Shown: positions 1 to 6,914, numbered from the stretch's first letter. The stretch: DNA of 8,893 nucleotides from an uncultured Fenollaria sp. (GCF_934202865.1 NZ_CAKPYL010000055.1:1-8893); one strand, 5' to 3'. Numbers and translations are program-made. Notes: generated by a model from the sequence alone, not told the origin.

Positions 1-2655
1 CTATTTACTTTTACCCTCATTAAGTTTTCTCTTTACAAAGAATAGTCCGACTAGAACTAATAGCGCTAAGACTATGGATAAAGTTCCTTCTTCGACACCA
101 GTCTTTGGTATTCTGTGTTTTTCATGTTCTCTATCTTTTTCTTTTGGCTCGTCATCTTTGTCTTTTGATGGTTCTTCCTCTTCTTCTTTTGGAGGTTCTT
201 CGCTGTTGATAATAGTTATGCCATTATTCATGCTTCCTTCATAAATAACATTAAACTTTCTTTCGCCAATATAGTATCCACCAGATACTTCACCTATTTC
301 TTTAACAGTGTATATGTGTTTAATGCCATTTGCATCTTCTAGATCAAGATCTGTAAAGACGCCACTCCAGCCATTAGCCTCGCTAAGTGTGATGATTTTA
401 CCTGTAGCAGCTCCGTCCATATATAATTCAGCTTGAACTGCTTCTGTCTTTCCACTTGTTCTCCATATCTTATTTACGTCAAAGTCAATCTTTTTCTTTG
501 GTGGAGTATTTTCTTTATTTGTAATTACAAATGAATGATTCATATCGCCTTCGTAGATAACGTCGTAGTCACTGCCTGAGATGCTGACTCTGCGCGATGC
601 TTCGCCAACTTCTCTTACGCTATATTCATATTTAACTCCGGCTGCGTCATATGCAAGCAAATCTTCGAAACGTCCGCTCCAGCCATTGGCCTTACTAAGT
701 GTGATCACATTTCCTGTCGCTCTACCGTCTTTATATAGCTCAACTTGAATTGCCTCAACTGGTATTTCATTTGTGACGTCCCAAACTTTTCTAACTCTGA
801 TATCTCTTCTTTGAGGCTTCTTTGGAGGTTCTTCTCTATTGATTATAGTGAAGCCACTGTCCATATTGCCTCTGTATATAACTTCGTAGTATTCGCCAGA
901 TATTTCTACAGTGTAGAATTTTTCGCCAATTTCTTTAATACTATAATTATAGATGTGTCCGCCATCAGATGCTTTCACTAAGTTCTTAAAGCTGCCGCTC
1001 CAGCCATTCGCTTCACTTAAGACTAGAGTATTGCCTGTAGGAACCCCATCTCTATATAATTCTACTTCGATATGGCTAATAGGCTTCATGCCTCTTATCT
1101 CCCAAGCTTTTTCTACTGAGATGTCTCTGTATTCTTTCTTTGGTTCTTCTGGTGGGTTGTAGCTGTTTGTGATAGTATAGCCTGTAGTTTCGTTTCCAGA
1201 ATAGCTTACTTTAAATTCTTTGCCATCGAAAGTGATTTTATTATTTGTTTCGCCTGCTTCTTTTATAGTGTAAGTTATGTTGTTACCGTTTTCATCTTTA
1301 ACATCAAGATCTTTAAATACGCCTTCCCAATTGTTTTCTGCATTAAGTGTTAATGTTTTTTCTGTTCTTTCATTATCTTTATATAATTCAACTTCTATTT
1401 TATCTGCAATAGCTTTTTCGTCAGTTGTAACCCAAACTTTACTTACTTTGATTTCTTTTGTCTCTTTTTCAGGTTCTTCAGGAGTGTTTGTGATAGTATA
1501 GCCTTCTTTATCTGAACCTGTTATTTCGCCCTTATATCCCTTAATAGGCTCTTCTTTAACTGTATAAGTTATTGTATTGTTATCATTAACTGTAGGTAAA
1601 TCTTTAAAAGTATGTTTCCAATTATTATCTTTGCTTAATACAACCGAATCAACTTTATATTCTTTTCCTTCATAATTAGCTATTAAGTTTACGGTAATAG
1701 ACTCAGGACGAATTTTCTTTTCATCATTATTATCGTCCCATTTCTTTTCTACAGACACTTCAGTAGTAGGAGCCTCTGTCCCAAATTTTATTGTACCATT
1801 ACTTCCAATACCAGCTCCTCTTGTAGCTGAATAATTATTTTCTATAATTACTTTTCCTAAGGCTTCTGTAAGATCATTGCCTTTGTCGTTTGAATTTAAT
1901 GCTAATTCAGAATTTGCTGGCAATGTAGCTTCTAGTTCATTATCTGGCAAAGGAATTATTTCAGAGCCTATTACTTTTTTCCAATCGTATGGTGCTCCAC
2001 CTAACATCCTCTTATCAAGTTTGTATTCCGCTTGTCCACTATGAGACATATAAGACTGACTTGACAATAGATAAACTGTCTTTCCCTTATCATTATTTAT
2101 TCCAGCGCTAGTTTTGTTACCATATATAGCAACGCCATTATTTACATAAAATTCTGTTTTTGATATAGGGCAACCAGCAAATCCAGCTCCTTCCTTATCA
2201 GAATTATTATTTCTTATTATAGCATTTGTTAAATATAGCTCACCGTTTTCACCATAATAATGTGTGCCAGCATAGTCCCATGAAGCAGGGAAGCCATTAA
2301 CATAAATGCCTCCTCCGCCGAAAGCCTTTTCTGTAATTCCGGTTCCACTCATTTTGTTATTAGTTATTCTGCCAGATGATATATAAGCAATAGATTTACC
2401 ACTATTAAATAGCCTACATTGTATGAAAATTCCTCCGCCTGAAGCTCCGGCTGTATTGCCATCAATAAGCCCACCTGTCATGTAAAGCTTATTTTGTTTT
2501 TCAACTTGTCTTGTTCCTAAACTTATTCCTCCACCAACTTCATCGGCAGAGTTGTTTATAACTTTTGCTTCTCCAGAGAAATTTATCGTGCTTGCTCCGC
2601 TAGCAATGATACCCCCCCCCCGCCGAATAAACTGCTCCGCCATAGGCATAATCAA
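1..2655 (-). CDS. C-terminal part of the same adhesin: end of beta-helix, five Cna-B domains, IPKTG sortase anchor
   Basis: This 884-codon frame is read only if the G tract changes by one base. It has no signal peptide, and no ribosome site precedes its first ATG (2655), so it is probably not translated alone. Residues up to about 230 continue the beta-helix (repeated GGGI...NN motifs). Five Cna-B domains follow, roughly 298-819, with conserved tryptophans at 306, 408, 518, 625 and 731 and closing asparagines at 390, 497, 606, 713 and 817. Each keeps a Lys just before the Trp, a Glu in a Y-[TS]-[VI]-[KR]-E motif and the terminal Asn, the set that forms intramolecular isopeptide bonds in this family. 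A charged E/K/D-rich spacer (about 820-847) leads to IPKTG (849-853), a hydrophobic segment and a basic tail (VKRKL), a complete sortase sorting signal of LPXTG type with Ile for Leu. The stop codon is bases 1-3. The role is surface adhesion or a stalk, by inference. Confidence 0.85.
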   Translation of the reverse strand: MIMPMAEQFIRRGGGIIASGASTINFSGEAKVINNSADEVGGGISLGTRQVEKQNKLYMTGGLIDGNTAGASGGGIFIQCRLFNSGKSIAYISSGRITNNKMSGTGITEKAFGGGGIYVNGFPASWDYAGTHYYGENGELYLTNAIIRNNNSDKEGAGFAGCPISKTEFYVNNGVAIYGNKTSAGINNDKGKTVYLLSSQSYMSHSGQAEYKLDKRMLGGAPYDWKKVIGSEIIPLPDNELEATLPANSELALNSNDKGNDLTEALGKVIIENNYSATRGAGIGSNGTIKFGTEAPTTEVSVEKKWDDNNDEKKIRPESITVNLIANYEGKEYKVDSVVLSKDNNWKHTFKDLPTVNDNNTITYTVKEEPIKGYKGEITGSDKEGYTITNTPEEPEKETKEIKVSKVWVTTDEKAIADKIEVELYKDNERTEKTLTLNAENNWEGVFKDLDVKDENGNNITYTIKEAGETNNKITFDGKEFKVSYSGNETTGYTITNSYNPPEEPKKEYRDISVEKAWEIRGMKPISHIEVELYRDGVPTGNTLVLSEANGWSGSFKNLVKASDGGHIYNYSIKEIGEKFYTVEISGEYYEVIYRGNMDSGFTIINREEPPKKPQRRDIRVRKVWDVTNEIPVEAIQVELYKDGRATGNVITLSKANGWSGRFEDLLAYDAAGVKYEYSVREVGEASRRVSISGSDYDVIYEGDMNHSFVITNKENTPPKKKIDFDVNKIWRTSGKTEAVQAELYMDGAATGKIITLSEANGWSGVFTDLDLEDANGIKHIYTVKEIGEVSGGYYIGERKFNVIYEGSMNNGITIINSEEPPKEEEEEPSKDKDDEPKEKDREHEKHRIPKTGVEEGTLSIVLALLVLVGLFFVKRKLNEGKSK
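199..1764 (-). repeat. Tandem array of five Cna-B domain repeats
   Basis: Five units of roughly 93-110 residues, spaced by the conserved tryptophan at 102, 110, 107 and 106 residues, joined by short Pro/Glu/Lys linkers such as EEPPKKP. Units 3 to 5 are most alike and share the motif LSxANGWSGxF. At DNA level the segments around 361-410, 677-720 and 991-1040 are visibly related. Units 1 and 2 are more diverged, with NNW in place of NGW. The array would act as a stiff stalk, lifting the beta-helix away from the wall. Recent-looking similarity among units 3 to 5 suggests growth by duplication. Confidence 0.8.
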
Positions 2656-4588
2656 TCACTCGTTTAGCTTCATTATTTTGAACGACTCCACCAGAGAAGT
2701 TCATTGTAGATCCATATAAATAAATTCCTCCGCCATAAGTAGCTTGATTATCTTCTACAGATCCACCAGTCATGTTTATAGTCGCATTAAACGCGTTTAT
2801 CGCTCCGCCCTGTGTAGCTGTGTTTTTAATATCCTTTATCTTGTTGTTTTTTAATACAGCGCCGTCTTGTATATTAAGCGTTGCTCCAGTATTAACTCTA
2901 ATTAAAGATTTTTCAATGCTTTTATTTGAATTAGATCTGCCATCTATAATTATCTTTGATAATGTAGCTGTTTTTCCCTTAGCTACATTAAATAAAAATC
3001 CGTTATAATCCTTGCTTCTACAAACTTTAGCATTTGTTCCTTCAAGAGAAACATCTCCCTCAATGTCTGTTTGGCCAGTTACCACTATCTCTACAATAGC
3101 TTGATTGCTTTTAGCTATATCTTTTGCTTTTGCAAATGTTTTTACTGCATTTTCTTTTGATAGCCCATCGTTTTGGTCATCTCCAGATTTGCCATTCACA
3201 TATACAGTATCGCTAGGCTTAATTCCGCCTAAGTCTTCTGTAATATCTAAATTGGTGTCATCTATCTCAGTTGGAGTTACTTCCTTGACATTGCCATCCT
3301 TATCCTTTATACTTACATTGCTTACTTTAAATATTTTAACTTGATTAGCATCGCCTGAATAAGTATCTTTAGGAGCCAATCTAGGTACTTGAAGAATCAT
3401 TTTGCCATCTTCTGACTTCTTAAGATAAAAATCATAATGTAAAAGATATGGTTTAACTAGGCTGTTATCTTCCTTTTTATAATATTGAATCTCAATATCT
3501 CCGTATGGCACTTCTATATCTCTAAACTCTATCTTTTCTGACCAAGTATATGCATCTCCATCATAGATCATCTTTTCCTTTATTGTTTCATCAACTCCAT
3601 CTATATGAAGCTCGTTAATAACTGTAAAATTATTTAATTTCCACTCGTCACTATCAAAAACATTTTGATCATCTCTACTCATCCAATAGTTAGTATATGT
3701 TGAAATAATGTAATCATAATCAGTCATTTCATATCTGCTTATATCAAAGCTTAGATAATGTTTTGCGTTAGGATCAACCACTGCTTCATTTACTTTTTCT
3801 TCGCTTATTTGTAGTTCTTCTTCAAAATTACTTTCCTTTACTCTTAGTGAATCTTCTTTTTCACCTATTCTTGGTAATTCTAAAACTGTTTTTTCTGCGT
3901 TTGTTTCTAGATATAAGTCAAAGTTTTCTCTTTCTTCGTCAAAGCTTGATCCGTCATCCTTTGTATAGTATTTCACTTCTAGATTATTGCTTAGTGTTTC
4001 GATGCCATCGAATTTTAAATCTCCAACGAAATCAGCTTTTTCTACTGAATAAGTGATTCTTTTTTCTACAGTTTCTTCAGCTTCGCCTTTTATGTGAAGT
4101 GTATAAGTGATATTTAAGTCCTTTACTTCTTCTGCCTTTTCTTCTGCAGAGCCTTCGCCGCCGCCTGATGGCAATACTACTGCTTCTTCGTTTTCTTCTT
4201 CATTTGATTCAGCTTCAGCATTTGTTTCTTCTATTGGTTCTGCTTCTTCAGATGAAATTTCTTTAGCTTCTGTTTCTTGACTCAAGTCAACCACTGTGTC
4301 ATTGTCATTAACTTGATTTGCTTTGCTCTTTTCATCTTGATTTGCATTTGCTTCGCCATTTGCCTCTTTATCAGAAACGCTTTCATCTGTCTTTTCACTT
4401 TCGCTTTCAGCCTCATCATGCATTTGATAAATTTCATTCAAAGCGCTCGCATCTCTTTCAAGCTCGAAGCTTAATTTGTACTTTGTTTCTTCTCCTTCCT
4501 CAGCGCGCACAAACAAGCTTGGTGTTAGCTGAGTAATCACGATTACCATTAGCAATAAACATGCTAATACTTTTTTACTTACTTTCAT
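2600..4588 (-). CDS. N-terminal part of a large secreted/wall-anchored adhesin, cut short by a frameshift at a poly-G tract
   Basis: As sequenced this frame gives a 662-residue protein ending in TAG just after the G10 tract. I start at the ATG at 4588 because a purine-rich GAAGGGGG site lies 4 bases upstream and a signal peptide begins there (KK near the start, hydrophobic stretch about 7-27, likely cleavage after VRA at 27-29). A TTG 15 codons earlier (4633) is in frame but has no ribosome site. Next comes an acidic low-complexity stretch (about 45-155, rich in E, A, N, S), then a domain present twice (about 157-242 and 319-404), then from about residue 460 the opening YVNGKSGDDQNDGLS seen in right-handed beta-helix surface proteins, followed by helix coils with GGxI...NFSGG...NN motifs. 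The helix is interrupted at about residue 656, so the product lacks the rest of the helix, the Cna-B domains and the anchor. It would probably be released from the cell. Adhesin function is inferred from architecture; no ligand can be named. Confidence 0.85.
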   Translation of the reverse strand: MKVSKKVLACLLLMVIVITQLTPSLFVRAEEGEETKYKLSFELERDASALNEIYQMHDEAESESEKTDESVSDKEANGEANANQDEKSKANQVNDNDTVVDLSQETEAKEISSEEAEPIEETNAEAESNEEENEEAVVLPSGGGEGSAEEKAEEVKDLNITYTLHIKGEAEETVEKRITYSVEKADFVGDLKFDGIETLSNNLEVKYYTKDDGSSFDEERENFDLYLETNAEKTVLELPRIGEKEDSLRVKESNFEEELQISEEKVNEAVVDPNAKHYLSFDISRYEMTDYDYIISTYTNYWMSRDDQNVFDSDEWKLNNFTVINELHIDGVDETIKEKMIYDGDAYTWSEKIEFRDIEVPYGDIEIQYYKKEDNSLVKPYLLHYDFYLKKSEDGKMILQVPRLAPKDTYSGDANQVKIFKVSNVSIKDKDGNVKEVTPTEIDDTNLDITEDLGGIKPSDTVYVNGKSGDDQNDGLSKENAVKTFAKAKDIAKSNQAIVEIVVTGQTDIEGDVSLEGTNAKVCRSKDYNGFLFNVAKGKTATLSKIIIDGRSNSNKSIEKSLIRVNTGATLNIQDGAVLKNNKIKDIKNTATQGGAINAFNATINMTGGSVEDNQATYGGGIYLYGSTMNFSGGVVQNNEAKRVIDYAYGGAVYSAGGGYHC
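2612..2621 (-). repeat. G10 homopolymer (C10 on + strand) at the frame junction; probable phase-variation tract
   Basis: Ten consecutive C on the plus strand read as G10 in the coding direction. With ten G the upstream frame reads A-G-G-G-Y-H-C-stop. With nine (or twelve) it continues into I-I-A-S-G-A-S-T-I-N-F-S-G, which matches the neighbouring coil motif GGGIYLYGSTMNFSGG. With eleven it stops after about a dozen codons. Poly-G tracts that change length by slipped-strand mispairing are a known switching mechanism for surface genes in other bacteria. Whether this tract varies here is inference, and an assembly error in the homopolymer is the main alternative. Confidence 0.75.
3377..4120 (-). 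repeat. Duplicated ~86-residue domain in the adhesin N-terminal region
   Basis: Two copies of an unrecognised domain lie at about residues 157-242 and 319-404. Both run through the same landmarks: a [YE]LHIxG start, an E-T-[VI]-x-[EK]-[KR] segment, an aromatic/charged centre, E-[VI]-x-Y-Y-[TK]-K-[ED]-D, F/Y-D-[LF]-Y-L and a closing L-[EQ]-[LV]-P-R. Each copy is preceded by a related lead-in containing LSFELER or LSFDISR. The copies are diverged, so the duplication is old. I do not recognise the family; it may be a ligand-binding or spacer module. Confidence 0.65.
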
Positions 4589-4624
4589 TTTTCCCCCTTC
4601 TTTCGTTTTAATCGCTAAAATTAT

Positions 4625-4650
4625 CATAGCCAAATTATATACTTGCTATG
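4625..4650. promoter_or_regulatory. Inverted repeat in the adhesin leader
   Basis: CATAGC (4625-4630) and GCTATG (4645-4650) form a dyad with a 14-base spacer, lying between the predicted transcription start and the ribosome site. A perfect palindrome GTTTTAAAAC (4650-4659) abuts it. Either could be a repressor site or a weak leader hairpin. Such short dyads also occur by chance in AT-rich DNA. Confidence 0.3.
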
Positions 4651-4668
4651 TTTTAAAACTATTTTGTC

Positions 4669-4697
4669 ATTATATACCTATTCAATACAAATGTCAA
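4669..4697 (-). promoter_or_regulatory. Perfect sigma-A promoter of the adhesin gene
   Basis: Read on the minus strand, TTGACA (4692-4697) and TATAAT (4669-4674) are separated by exactly 17 bases, a full match to the sigma-A consensus. The predicted start is near 4662, giving a leader of about 74 bases before the ATG at 4588. A second TATAAT lies downstream at 4634-4639 but has no convincing -35. A consensus promoter suggests strong constitutive transcription, so variation would act on translation through the G tract. Confidence 0.8.
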
Positions 4698-4726
4698 GTA
4701 ATGGCATCACATAAAAATATCATGGC

Positions 4727-4756
4727 TTTACTATTTATAAAAATTTATGTTATAAT
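4727..4756 (+). promoter_or_regulatory. Promoter of the MgtC-like gene
   Basis: An extended -10 (TG at 4748-4749, then TATAAT at 4751-4756) follows TTTACT (4727-4732) at an 18-base spacing. The ribosome site AGGACGGTGAT (4764-4774) precedes the ATG at 4778. It is divergent from the adhesin promoter, with about 30 bases between their -35 boxes. Confidence 0.65.
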
Positions 4757-4777
4757 ACTTAATAGGACGGTGATTTA

Positions 4778-5443
4778 ATGGACACATTACATATTATAGG
4801 AAGACTTTTACTCGCAGCACTACTTGGAGCACTGATAGGCATCGAGCGCGAAAAGAAAAACAGGGCGGCCGGCCTTAGGACTCACATCATAGTCTCGCTC
4901 GCTTCTTGTTTAATCATGCTCATATCTGTCGATGGCTTTGAAGGTTTCTACGGTGACAAGGGCTGGGACGCGACAAGATTTGCTGGTCAAGCCATCAGCG
5001 GTATAGGCTTCTTAGGTGCAGGCACCATACTTCAAAAGAAAGATGTTGTTAAGGGCCTAACGACTGCGGCGACTCTATGGTTATGCGCTGCCAATGGTCT
5101 TGCTGTCGGCATAGGCTATTACCAAGGGGCGATTATCGCAACTATCATTTGCCTAATTACTTTAGTTAATTTAAAAGGTATAAATGATTTTCTAAATAAG
5201 AGAGAATTAATTAAGTTTTACATGCAATTTGACAGTGAAAACTTTAAAAGCAAAGAATTTAAAGAATTATGCATGAGCGAGGGCATCGAGGTACGCTCAC
5301 TTGATATACTTGAAGAGGACTTAGAAGATTGTTCTTCAATTGAATGCACTTTGTCTTTTCCTCACAATTACAATATTGATTCTTTTCTTGATATTCTTAA
5401 AGAGGACTTATATTTAAGACGTTCAAAAGAAAAAAGCAAATAA
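4778..5443 (+). CDS. MgtC/SapB family membrane protein
   Basis: This 221-residue protein has the MgtC/SapB hallmarks: hydrophobic N-terminus, GIEREKK (21-27) followed by AGLRTH (31-36), SGIGFLGAG (74-82) and GLTTAATLW (93-101), with about four to five membrane segments within residues 4-135. A soluble tail (about 145-221) is in the position of the ACT-like C-terminal domain of the family; total length is normal. Family members sit in the inner membrane; some help growth in low magnesium or survival in macrophages, partly by restraining the F-type ATPase, while others have no known role. The gene is monocistronic, divergent from the adhesin, and ends at a shared hairpin. No magnesium riboswitch or leader ORF fits in its short 5' region, so magnesium control is not evident. 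Family assignment is firm, exact function is not. Confidence 0.92.
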   Translation: MDTLHIIGRLLLAALLGALIGIEREKKNRAAGLRTHIIVSLASCLIMLISVDGFEGFYGDKGWDATRFAGQAISGIGFLGAGTILQKKDVVKGLTTAATLWLCAANGLAVGIGYYQGAIIATIICLITLVNLKGINDFLNKRELIKFYMQFDSENFKSKEFKELCMSEGIEVRSLDILEEDLEDCSSIECTLSFPHNYNIDSFLDILKEDLYLRRSKEKSK

Positions 5444-5451
5444 TCTTCATA

Positions 5452-5486
5452 CAAAAAAGAACTATGGGCACGCTGCTCATAGTTCT
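5452..5486 (-). terminator. Hairpin terminator of metK, probably also serving the MgtC-like gene
   Basis: A 13-base-pair stem (5458-5470 with 5474-5486, one G-T wobble) closes on a three-base loop. On the minus strand it is followed by TTTTTTG, an intrinsic terminator about 28 bases past the metK stop codon. On the plus strand it lies 14 bases past the MgtC-like stop and is followed by a less uniform T/C-rich stretch, so it may stop that convergent transcript too. Confidence 0.85.
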
Positions 5487-5513
5487 CTTCCTATTATATA
5501 TATAATTTATATA

Positions 5514-6701
5514 CTATTTAATTTTAGCAAGTTTTTTGATCTCGTCAACTTTTTCTAATCTTTCCCAAGGAAGATCAATATCGTCACGACCGAAGTGTCC
5601 GTAGTTAGTAATCTTGTGGAAGATTGGTTTTCTTAGGTCATAGTAGTCGATGATGAAGGCTGGGCGAAGGTCAAATACTTTTTCAACTATCTCAAGTATC
5701 TTTGTCTCATCGATCTTGCCTGTTCCAAATGTATCTACGTTTATGGATATCGGCTTTGCTATACCTATTGCGTATGAAACTTGAATTTCGCATCTATCGC
5801 AAAGGCCTGCTGCGACTAGGTTTTTCGCAACGTGTCTTACTGCGTATGAAGCGGATCTATCTACTTTTGTAGCGTCTTTGCCTGAGAAGGCTCCTCCGCC
5901 ATGTCTGCAGTAGCCGCCATATGTGTCAACGATAATCTTTCTTCCTGTTAGACCTGTGTCGCCCTTTGGTCCGCCTATAACGAAACGTCCTGTTGGGTTT
6001 ACGTAAATGATTGTCTCGTCGTCAATTAGTTTTGGATCAACAACTGGTTTTATAACGTGTTCGATGATGTCCTTCTTAATCTTGTCAAGGCTAACGCCGT
6101 CCTTATGTTGAGTAGAAACGACTATAGTGTGAACTCTCTTTGGCTTGTCTCCGTCGTATTCGATAGTTACTTGTGTCTTGCCATCTGGTCTTAAGTAGCT
6201 TAGTGTGCCGTCCTTACGCACTTCAGCTAGCCTTCTTGCTAGCTTATGTGATAAGTATATGGCTAGTGGCATATAAACTTCAGTCTCATTACAAGCGTAG
6301 CCAAACATCATACCTTGGTCGCCTGCACCTATTAAATCATATTTATCTTTTGAGTGCTCTTTAGTCTCAAGCGCCTTGTCAACGCCTAGTGCTATATCCT
6401 TAGATTGTTCTTCGATCGATACAAGTACAGCGCAATTTTCTGCATCGAAGCCGAATTTTCCTCTAGTGTAGCCTATGTCGGCTATAACCCTTCTAACTAC
6501 AGATTGTATATCAACGTAGCAGTTTGTTGTGATTTGTCCTGATACTAAAACGTAACCAGTTGATGCAGTTGTTTCGATCGCGCATCTTGCTTCTGGATCC
6601 TTTTCTAGTATATCGTCCAAAATTGCATCTGATATTTGGTCGCAAACCTTGTCGGGATGACCTTCTGTTACCGATTCAGATGTAAATAGTTTTTTATACA
6701 T
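5514..6701 (-). CDS. metK: S-adenosylmethionine synthetase (methionine adenosyltransferase)
   Basis: The enzyme joins methionine and ATP to make S-adenosylmethionine, releasing phosphate and pyrophosphate, in the cytoplasm, usually as a tetramer. The 395-residue length is normal. Diagnostic motifs are all present: GHPDK (14-18) followed by [10 protein letters not shown] for ATP and metal binding, the signature GAGDQG (125-130), and the glycine-rich GGGAFSGKD (268-276) followed by TKVDRSASY. The ATG at 6701 has an ideal AAGGAGG (6708-6714) six bases upstream. It is preceded by a SAM-I riboswitch with its own promoter and terminator, so expression should fall when SAM is plentiful. The upstream MATE gene is on the same strand, but metK has a separate promoter. 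Nothing in the protein looks damaged. Confidence 0.98.
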   Translation of the reverse strand: MYKKLFTSESVTEGHPDKVCDQISDAILDDILEKDPEARCAIETTASTGYVLVSGQITTNCYVDIQSVVRRVIADIGYTRGKFGFDAENCAVLVSIEEQSKDIALGVDKALETKEHSKDKYDLIGAGDQGMMFGYACNETEVYMPLAIYLSHKLARRLAEVRKDGTLSYLRPDGKTQVTIEYDGDKPKRVHTIVVSTQHKDGVSLDKIKKDIIEHVIKPVVDPKLIDDETIIYVNPTGRFVIGGPKGDTGLTGRKIIVDTYGGYCRHGGGAFSGKDATKVDRSASYAVRHVAKNLVAAGLCDRCEIQVSYAIGIAKPISINVDTFGTGKIDETKILEIVEKVFDLRPAFIIDYYDLRKPIFHKITNYGHFGRDDIDLPWERLEKVDEIKKLAKIK

Positions 6702-6736
6702 AATCTTCCTCCTTAATATATTTTTTCTAATTTAAA

Positions 6737-6758
6737 GCCGCAAATATATTCTCGCGGC
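6737..6758 (-). other. GC-rich stem between riboswitch terminator and metK ribosome site
   Basis: GCCGC (6737-6741) and GCGGC (6754-6758) form a 5-base-pair all-GC stem with a 12-base AU-rich loop, in otherwise AT-rich leader. It lies after the riboswitch terminator and 23 bases before AAGGAGG, so it would be present only in read-through mRNA. It might stabilise the 5' end or act as a processing site; no role is established. Confidence 0.35.
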
Positions 6759-6770
6759 GCATCGTGTAAA

Positions 6771-6797
6771 ATAAAAAAACCTTCATAGCTGAAGGTT
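6771..6797 (-). terminator. Riboswitch-controlled intrinsic terminator upstream of metK
   Basis: On the minus strand an 8-base-pair stem, AACCTTCA with TGAAGGTT (6778-6785 and 6790-6797) and a 4-base loop, is followed by a run of T (6773-6777 and on). Its left arm and loop also contain TTCAGCT (6787-6793), which can pair instead with AGCTGAA (6812-6818) in the aptamer's P4/P1 region. That alternative is the antiterminator. When SAM holds the aptamer closed the terminator forms and metK is off. Confidence 0.88.
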
Positions 6798-6803
6798 CGT
6801 TCT

Positions 6804-6895
6804 TCTCATCTTTCAGCTGCGCTGTAGGATTTGGCACCTTGCTAGCAGGTTGCCGGACTTCATAGGGCCTATTCCCTCCGTCACTCTTTATGAGA
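6804..6895 (-). promoter_or_regulatory. SAM-I (S-box) riboswitch aptamer controlling metK
   Basis: Read on the minus strand, the S-box landmarks occur in order: P1 5' strand TCTCAT (6890-6895), GGAGGG, the kink-turn region CCCTATGAAG, CCGGCAACC, then AAGGTGCCAAATCCTACAGC, P4 (CAGC-GCA-GCTG, about 6815-6825), GAAAGATGAGA, and P1 3' strand ATGAGA (6804-6809). These match the conserved core of SAM-I riboswitches, which bind S-adenosylmethionine and usually end transcription of methionine/SAM genes. Position before metK and the downstream terminator/antiterminator pair fit this. A 60-codon ORF through this region is not a gene. Confidence 0.96.
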
Positions 6896-6914
6896 CTTAT
6901 TAAGTTCACTAATC

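Noticed and set aside
2600..2655. Independent start of a second surface protein at the ATG at 2655
   Set aside because: No ribosome site or signal peptide, and it begins mid-coil in the beta-helix with a 56-base overlap; it is the continuation of the upstream gene in another frame.
745..4536. Several plus-strand ORFs of 65-79 codons across the adhesin
   Set aside because: Antisense shadows of the repetitive adhesin coding sequence, with no ribosome sites or recognisable products.
4589..4633. Upstream TTG start for the adhesin, adding 15 residues
   Set aside because: No ribosome site, and it would put extra residues before an otherwise normal signal peptide; the ATG at 4588 has GAAGGGGG close by.
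5493..5508. Same 16-base AT sequence at 5493-5508 and 6915-6930, bracketing metK
   Set aside because: Simple alternating AT; the second copy is explained by the metK -10 region. No sign of a mobile element or attachment site.
6727..6909. 60-codon minus-strand ORF ahead of metK
   Set aside because: It lies entirely over the SAM-I riboswitch, terminator and leader; no ribosome site and no protein-like composition.
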